DNA from: Alphaproteobacteria bacterium | GTDB taxonomy: Bacteria; Pseudomonadota; Alphaproteobacteria; Micropepsales; Micropepsaceae | Direction: 5' to 3' | DNA: 10,078 nucleotides | Assembly: GCA_028869725.1 (NCBI GenBank) | Contig: JAGWRJ010000518.1 | Span: forward strand, 1 to 10,078 | Shown: piece by piece, positions 6,584-10,078 of the stretch | How positions within the stretch are numbered: position 1 is the first letter of the stretch | Layout of the letters: every line of letters begins with the position of its first letter | Program-made: the position numbers and the translations under genes | The notes under the pieces: generated by a model | Databases searched by the model: none | What the model saw: only the letters and a program-made list of their open reading frames with translations | What the model was told of the DNA's origin: nothing

Positions 6584-8111
6584 GCCGGCCATCGCCTGGC
6601 AGGCCGAGGCTATTCCAGATGTCGTTCACACGCGCGATGACGTGCGGATCCATGGCGATCTTGCGTCCCCATTCGCGACTGGTTTCGGGGGGTAGCTTGT
6701 TGGTGGCGTCGAGGCCGATCTTGGAACCCAGCCCAGACTGAGGGGAGGCAAAGTCCAGATAGTCGATCGGTGTGTGCTCGATCAGGGTGATGTCGCGGGC
6801 TGGATCCATCCGTGTTGCCACAGACCACATCACGTCTTTCCAGTCTCTTGCGTCAATATCCTCATCCACCACGATCACCCACTTGGTGTACATGAACTGA
6901 CGCAGATAGGACCATGTGGCGAGCATGACCCGCTTGGCGTGTCCCGGATAGGCCTTTTTCATGCGGATTACGGCGATGCGGTAGGAACAACCTTCGGGCG
7001 GCAGCCAGAAGTCGAGAATCTCTGGGAACTGCTGTTGCAACAGAGGAATGAAGACCTCGTTGAGTGCTTCTCCGAGAATGCTGGGCTCGTCGGGTGGCCG
7101 GCCGGTAAAAGTAGACAGATAGATCGGTGTCGCGCGCATCGTCAGCGCCGTCACCGTGAACACGGGAAAGCGCTCCACCGAGTTATAATATCCCGTGTGG
7201 TCGCCATAAGGGCCTTCATCTGCATAGTCGGTGAGGCTGACCTCGCCCTCCAGTACGATCTCCGCTTCAGCCGGGACCTTGAGCGGCTGGCTCACGCAGT
7301 CGACGAGTTCGGCGCGGGCTCCGCGCATCAGCCCCGCAAACTGATACTCCGAGAGCGTATCGGGCACGGGCGTGACTGCGGCAAGAATGGTGCCTGGATC
7401 CGCGCCCAGGACCGCGGCCGCGGGCAAGGGTTCGGTGTGTGCCTTGGCCCAGCGCGCATGGTGCTGGGCGCCGCCGCGGTGTTTGAGCCAGCGCATGATG
7501 GTCTGGCGCTTGTTCAGCACCTGCATGCGGTAGATGCCGAGATTGAAGTTGTCCTCGCGGGCGTCCCCTGGGCCTTTGGTGACCACGAGCGGCCAGGTGA
7601 TGAGGGGCGCAGGCTCTGACGGCCAGCAGGTCTGGACCGGCAGCTGTGTCAGGTCGATGTCATCGCCCCGCAGTATGATTTCCTGGCAGGGCGCCCTGCC
7701 GCCGAGGAGCCCGCCTCGAACTTTGGGCTTCATCGCGAGGGCGGTCTTGGCCAGCGGCAGGAGTTCCACGGCCTCGCTCAGCGAGCGCGGTGGGTCAGGC
7801 TGGCGCAGTGTTGCCAGCAGTTCGCCGACCTCTCGCAGGGACTTCGCGTCCCGCCGTTCCTTACCACCGAGGCTCACACCCATGGCCACGCGGCGGACGG
7901 TTCCGAACAGGTTTACGAGCACTGGAATGTCGCTGCGTCGGCCATCGGCCCGGATAGGCGCTTCGAACAGGACTGCCGGGCCCTGCTGCGCGAGCAGGCG
8001 CGTCTGGATTTCGGTCATTTCCAGAACCGTCGAAACGGGTTCGCTGACGCGCACGAGTTCGCCCTCGCTCTCAAGGCGGGCGATGAAGTCACGCAAGGAG
8101 CGATAGCTCAT
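6573..8111 (-). CDS. ubiD: UbiD family prenylated-FMN-dependent decarboxylase (3-polyprenyl-4-hydroxybenzoate carboxy-lyase)
   Basis: UbiD removes the carboxyl group of 3-polyprenyl-4-hydroxybenzoate in ubiquinone synthesis, using prenylated FMN made by UbiX. The product is 512 residues, close to the 497 of E. coli UbiD. Family blocks are NLGIYRMQ (190-197, with R195 in the cofactor site), IMRWLKHRGGAQHH (205-218) and EGPYGDHTGYY (299-309, including the catalytic Glu region), followed by the C-terminal extension of the hexameric enzyme. The start at 8111 is chosen because AGGA lies five bases before the ATG and the protein then begins MSYRSLRDFI as in the family. A longer frame starting at 8168 would overlap a good promoter. 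It is transcribed alone, diverging from the permease; ubiX is not in the window. The closely related broad UbiD family includes other aromatic decarboxylases, but the length and motifs favour the ubiquinone enzyme. Confidence 0.95.
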   Translation of the reverse strand: MSYRSLRDFIARLESEGELVRVSEPVSTVLEMTEIQTRLLAQQGPAVLFEAPIRADGRRSDIPVLVNLFGTVRRVAMGVSLGGKERRDAKSLREVGELLATLRQPDPPRSLSEAVELLPLAKTALAMKPKVRGGLLGGRAPCQEIILRGDDIDLTQLPVQTCWPSEPAPLITWPLVVTKGPGDAREDNFNLGIYRMQVLNKRQTIMRWLKHRGGAQHHARWAKAHTEPLPAAAVLGADPGTILAAVTPVPDTLSEYQFAGLMRGARAELVDCVSQPLKVPAEAEIVLEGEVSLTDYADEGPYGDHTGYYNSVERFPVFTVTALTMRATPIYLSTFTGRPPDEPSILGEALNEVFIPLLQQQFPEILDFWLPPEGCSYRIAVIRMKKAYPGHAKRVMLATWSYLRQFMYTKWVIVVDEDIDARDWKDVMWSVATRMDPARDITLIEHTPIDYLDFASPQSGLGSKIGLDATNKLPPETSREWGRKIAMDPHVIARVNDIWNSLGLPGDGRPIW

Positions 8112-8138
8112 GAAAATCCTGCCGGCATGTGTCTGTGT

Positions 8139-8168
8139 CTTATCGCCCCCTTGCGCCCGCACTGACAA
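8139..8168 (-). promoter_or_regulatory. Candidate ubiD promoter
   Basis: On the minus strand TTGTCA (8168-8163) matches the -35 consensus at five of six positions. After 18 bases, GATAAG (8144-8139) matches the -10 at four of six. The predicted transcript start lies about 20 bases before the ubiD ATG at 8111, just enough for the AGGA ribosome site. This is the best sigma-70-like promoter I see in the window and supports the shorter ubiD start. Confidence 0.5.
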
Positions 8169-8173
8169 GGCAC

Positions 8174-8189
8174 GACCGGTCGGCCGGTC
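8174..8189. promoter_or_regulatory. Perfect palindrome between divergent promoters (possible operator)
   Basis: GACCGGTCGGCCGGTC is a 6-bp inverted repeat around TCGG. It sits a few bases upstream of the ubiD -35 and just upstream of the candidate permease promoter, an expected position for a regulator shared by divergent genes. Related CCGG-centred elements follow: ACCGGC/GCCGGT around a 7-base spacer (8229-8247) and ACCGGT again at 8262-8267. Such sites also arise by chance in G+C-rich DNA. Confidence 0.35.
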
Positions 8190-8195
8190 ACGGCA

Positions 8196-8225
8196 TTGTG
8201 GCCATTGAGGTTTCGGGTCGATATT
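8196..8225 (+). promoter_or_regulatory. Weak candidate permease promoter
   Basis: TTGTGG (8196-8201), an 18-base spacer and GATATT (8220-8225, four of six to the -10 consensus) lie about 88 bases before the permease ATG. The -35 match is only three of six. The ACCGGC/GCCGGT inverted repeat at 8229-8247 would fall at the predicted transcript start, where a bound protein or a hairpin could control expression. Reported as a low-confidence candidate. Confidence 0.25.
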
Positions 8226-8312
8226 TGCACCGGCCGCAAGAGCCGGTAGGCTGGAAAGAAGACCGGTGGCCGTCGATTCGCGAACGCGGCCTATCAGATT
8301 TAGGGGTACTCA

Positions 8313-9845
8313 ATGCTCTTCAGTCGCATCAAACCGCTCGACGCCATTCTGGCCACGGCGGAACAGAAGTCGCTGCGCCGAACGCTGGGCGCATTTCAGC
8401 TGACTATGCTGGGTATTGGGGCTGTCATCGGCACGGGTATCTTTGTCCTCACCTCTGAGGCGGCACAGAAGGCCGGCCCCGGCATGATGGTTTCTTTCGT
8501 GATTGCCGGCTTTGTCTGTGCGGTGGCAGCACTTTGCTATGCCGAACTGGCATCGATGGTACCTGTGGCGGGCAGCGCCTACACCTATACCTATGCCGTC
8601 GTCGGCGAAGTGCTGGCCTGGATGGTCGGCTGGGCGCTCATCCTTGAATATGCCGTGGGTGGAAGCGCTGTGGCGGTGGGCTGGTCAGGCTATTTTGTAG
8701 GCCTGCTCGATTCGAGTTTTGGGATTCACATTCCGCTATGGATTTCGGTCGGACCGAGCCAGGGTGGGGTTATCAACCTTCCTGCCGCCGTGATTTCGGC
8801 GATTGTTACCGGGCTTTTGATCCTCGGCACCACCGAAAGTGCGCGGGTCAATGCGATACTGGTTAGCATCAAAGTCATCGCCCTGACGGTATTTATCGCG
8901 CTGACGCTACCGGTAATCCACACCGCCAATTTTCATCCTTTCATCCCCAATGGCTGGGGCACGGTCGGCATCGTCGGGGCCGCGTCCTCAATTTTCTTTG
9001 CGTATGTTGGGTTTGACGCGGTGTCGACTGCCGCCGAGGAAACTACCAATCCGCAACGCAACGTTCCCCTCGGGCTGATTGGCAGTCTGGTGATCTGCAC
9101 GATCTTCTATCTGCTGGTCTCGGCAGGGGCGATCGGCGCGATCGGCGCGCAGCCCGTGCGGGGGTTGCACGGGGCAATCCTGCTGCCGGGCTCGGCTCAA
9201 CTCGCTGAACGCTGCCAGCAGATTGTTGCCGGCGGTGCCGTGCAGCCGCTGGCCTGCAGCCACGAGGCGCTGGCGCATGTGCTGCGCGTGATCGGCGATG
9301 TCGGCGTTGGCAATCTCCTCGGGCTGGCCGCGTTTGTCGCTTTGCCGTCGGTGGTGCTGATGATGATTTTCGGCCAGACACGGATCTTTTTCGTGATGGC
9401 GCGCGATGGTCTTCTGCCGCCGGTCCTGGCATCGGTGCACCCGCGGTTTAAGACGCCGCATGTCGTGACGGCGCTCACCGGCGTGTTTGTGATTCTGATG
9501 GCGGCATTCCTTCCCGTTGGGACTTTGGCCGACTATTCCAATTCCGGCACCTTGTTCGCGTTTGCGATGGTTGCGGTCTCGGTTTTGGTGCTGCGCGTCA
9601 AGGACCCGCAGCGCCATCGCCCGTTCCGGACGCCGATGCTGTGGCTGGTAGCGCCGCTTGCGGTCATTGGCTGCATCGGGCTTTACATCAAATTGCCCTT
9701 GGTCGCGATCCTGGTCCTGCCAGGCTGGGGCGCGATCGGCTTGCTGGTGTACATCTTCTACAGTCGTTCGCGCAGCTATGTCGGAAGGGGCGTTATTGGC
9801 GTCGAGCCTCTTGAGCCATCGCCGATGCCGGGACTCATGGAGTGA
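8313..9845 (+). CDS. APC superfamily amino acid permease (CAT/YfnA-like)
   Basis: An inner-membrane amino acid or amine transporter of the amino acid-polyamine-organocation superfamily. The 510 residues show twelve hydrophobic segments at about 27-48, 57-78, 88-128, 156-172, 180-200, 218-238, 252-276, 334-358, 384-402, 408-427, 442-460 and 462-482. The unwound first helix carries the substrate-binding signature GIGAVIGTGIFV (34-45), and AEETTNPQRNVP (241-252) is typical of the cationic amino acid transporter branch. The loop between helices 7 and 8 is long (about 278-330) and contains C301 and C315. The ATG at 8313 has AGGGG six bases upstream. No partner gene reveals the substrate; a cationic or other amino acid is likely, but the specificity is open. 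The gene ends nine bases from the convergent citrate synthase stop. Confidence 0.93.
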   Translation: MLFSRIKPLDAILATAEQKSLRRTLGAFQLTMLGIGAVIGTGIFVLTSEAAQKAGPGMMVSFVIAGFVCAVAALCYAELASMVPVAGSAYTYTYAVVGEVLAWMVGWALILEYAVGGSAVAVGWSGYFVGLLDSSFGIHIPLWISVGPSQGGVINLPAAVISAIVTGLLILGTTESARVNAILVSIKVIALTVFIALTLPVIHTANFHPFIPNGWGTVGIVGAASSIFFAYVGFDAVSTAAEETTNPQRNVPLGLIGSLVICTIFYLLVSAGAIGAIGAQPVRGLHGAILLPGSAQLAERCQQIVAGGAVQPLACSHEALAHVLRVIGDVGVGNLLGLAAFVALPSVVLMMIFGQTRIFFVMARDGLLPPVLASVHPRFKTPHVVTALTGVFVILMAAFLPVGTLADYSNSGTLFAFAMVAVSVLVLRVKDPQRHRPFRTPMLWLVAPLAVIGCIGLYIKLPLVAILVLPGWGAIGLLVYIFYSRSRSYVGRGVIGVEPLEPSPMPGLME

Positions 9846-9846
9846 C

Positions 9847-9865
9847 GCGGGCGCCTAGCGCCCGC
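9847..9865. terminator. Perfect 8-bp hairpin between convergent genes (possible bidirectional terminator)
   Basis: GCGGGCGC (9847-9854) pairs with GCGCCCGC (9858-9865) around a three-base CTA loop. It starts one base after the permease stop (TGA 9843-9845), and the loop is, on the other strand, the TAG stop of the citrate synthase gene. The stem is strong, but neither side is followed by a T-run, so it may assist Rho-dependent ending rather than act as an intrinsic terminator. Confidence 0.55.
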
Positions 9866-10078
9866 TGACACCTTTGCCGATATAGCGTGAGGCGGGCCGG
9901 AGCAGCCGGCCCCGGCGTTGCTGTTCGAGCGCATGAGCGGTCCAGCCAACTGTACGGGCGCAGGCGAACAACCCTGTGAACGCGTGGCGCGGGATCTGCA
10001 GCGTATCGAGCAGGATCGCGGTGTAGAACTCGACATTGGTGTCGAGCGGGCGCTGCGGATGCCGTTGTGCCAGTGCCG
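9855..10078 (-). CDS. Citrate synthase family protein, C-terminal part (partial)
   Basis: The last 73 codons of a gene that enters from the right edge and ends at TAG 9857-9855. The translated tail contains RPLDTNVEFYTAILLD, then TGLFACARTVGWTAHALEQ and RLLRPASRYIG, the conserved C-terminal blocks of citrate synthases, which condense oxaloacetate and acetyl-CoA at the entry to the TCA cycle. These hold the last active-site acidic residue (in NVEFYT) and the Arg of ARTVGW. At the position where E. coli-type citrate synthase has Asp (NVDFYS) this protein has Glu, as I recall for the CitA-like or citrate/2-methylcitrate synthase branch. It could therefore be a secondary citrate synthase or a methylcitrate synthase; the visible fragment does not decide. 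Confidence 0.9.
   Translation of the reverse strand, partial: ALAQRHPQRPLDTNVEFYTAILLDTLQIPRHAFTGLFACARTVGWTAHALEQQRRGRLLRPASRYIGKGVSGR

Noticed and set aside
6227..6592. Minus-strand 121-codon frame following ubiD, containing the 18-bp repeat
   Set aside because: Only a weak ribosome site (AGG three bases before the ATG), Cys/His-rich sequence without motifs, weak codon bias. Kept as part of the gap description, not as a gene.
6774..7619. Plus-strand open frame (281 codons) opposite ubiD
   Set aside because: His/Arg-rich antisense shadow of ubiD with no recognisable domain; the UbiD motifs on the other strand explain the region.
8112..8168. Longer UbiD start at 8168
   Set aside because: The added residues are not UbiD-like, a good promoter lies across this stretch, and the ATG at 8111 has a well-placed AGGA.
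8988..9617. Minus-strand open frame (209 codons) opposite the permease
   Set aside because: Extremely His/Arg/Gln-rich shadow of transmembrane codons; no family resemblance.

Overview
The window looks like ordinary chromosomal DNA from a Gram-negative alphaproteobacterium, G+C-rich (about 60% by eye). The evidence is a Kdo transferase and an MsbA-like lipid exporter (lipopolysaccharide makers), a DUF4170 protein (a small family essentially confined to Alphaproteobacteria), and a UbiD-type ubiquinone decarboxylase. The order pmbA - cysQ - DUF4170 - ABC exporter - waaA is one I associate with Rhodospirillales, in particular Acetobacteraceae; that placement is inference, not something the sequence proves.

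Layout. Bases 1-6060 are a tightly packed minus-strand gene run, transcribed from right to left: a MAPEG-family membrane protein (start 6060), a PmbA/TldE-like protein (start 5630, four bases after the previous stop), a CysQ-type phosphatase (TTG start 4300, overlapping pmbA), DUF4170 (3477-3244), an MsbA-like ABC exporter (to 1335), Kdo transferase WaaA (1329-40), and probably the first codons of the next gene at the left edge, where lpxK would be expected. Bases 6061-6572 hold no gene that I can support; they carry the likely promoter of this run, an exact 18-base tandem duplication and a hairpin. Next comes ubiD on the minus strand (8111-6573), whose stop codon lies inside a compact inverted-repeat structure. 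A 201-base divergent control region rich in CCGG-centred palindromes separates ubiD from a plus-strand APC-family amino acid permease (8313-9845). The permease converges on the 3' end of a citrate synthase-family gene that runs off the right edge; a perfect 8-bp hairpin lies at the junction, with the synthase stop codon in its loop.

How the genes fit together. WaaA adds Kdo to lipid A precursors and the MsbA-like exporter flips the core-lipid A across the inner membrane, so the left end is a lipopolysaccharide assembly unit. CysQ recycles the sulfate-assimilation by-product PAP, and PmbA/TldE is one half of a peptide-processing protease; their link to LPS is positional only. UbiD serves ubiquinone synthesis, the permease imports amino acids or related amines, and citrate synthase feeds the TCA cycle; these three are metabolic neighbours without an obvious shared pathway.

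I found no CRISPR array, tRNA, rRNA, insertion sequence, phage gene or defence system. The points worth a second look are small: the structure at the ubiD stop, the 18-bp duplication, the palindromes in the divergent promoter region, the unresolved start of the ABC exporter, and a Glu where type I citrate synthases have their catalytic Asp.
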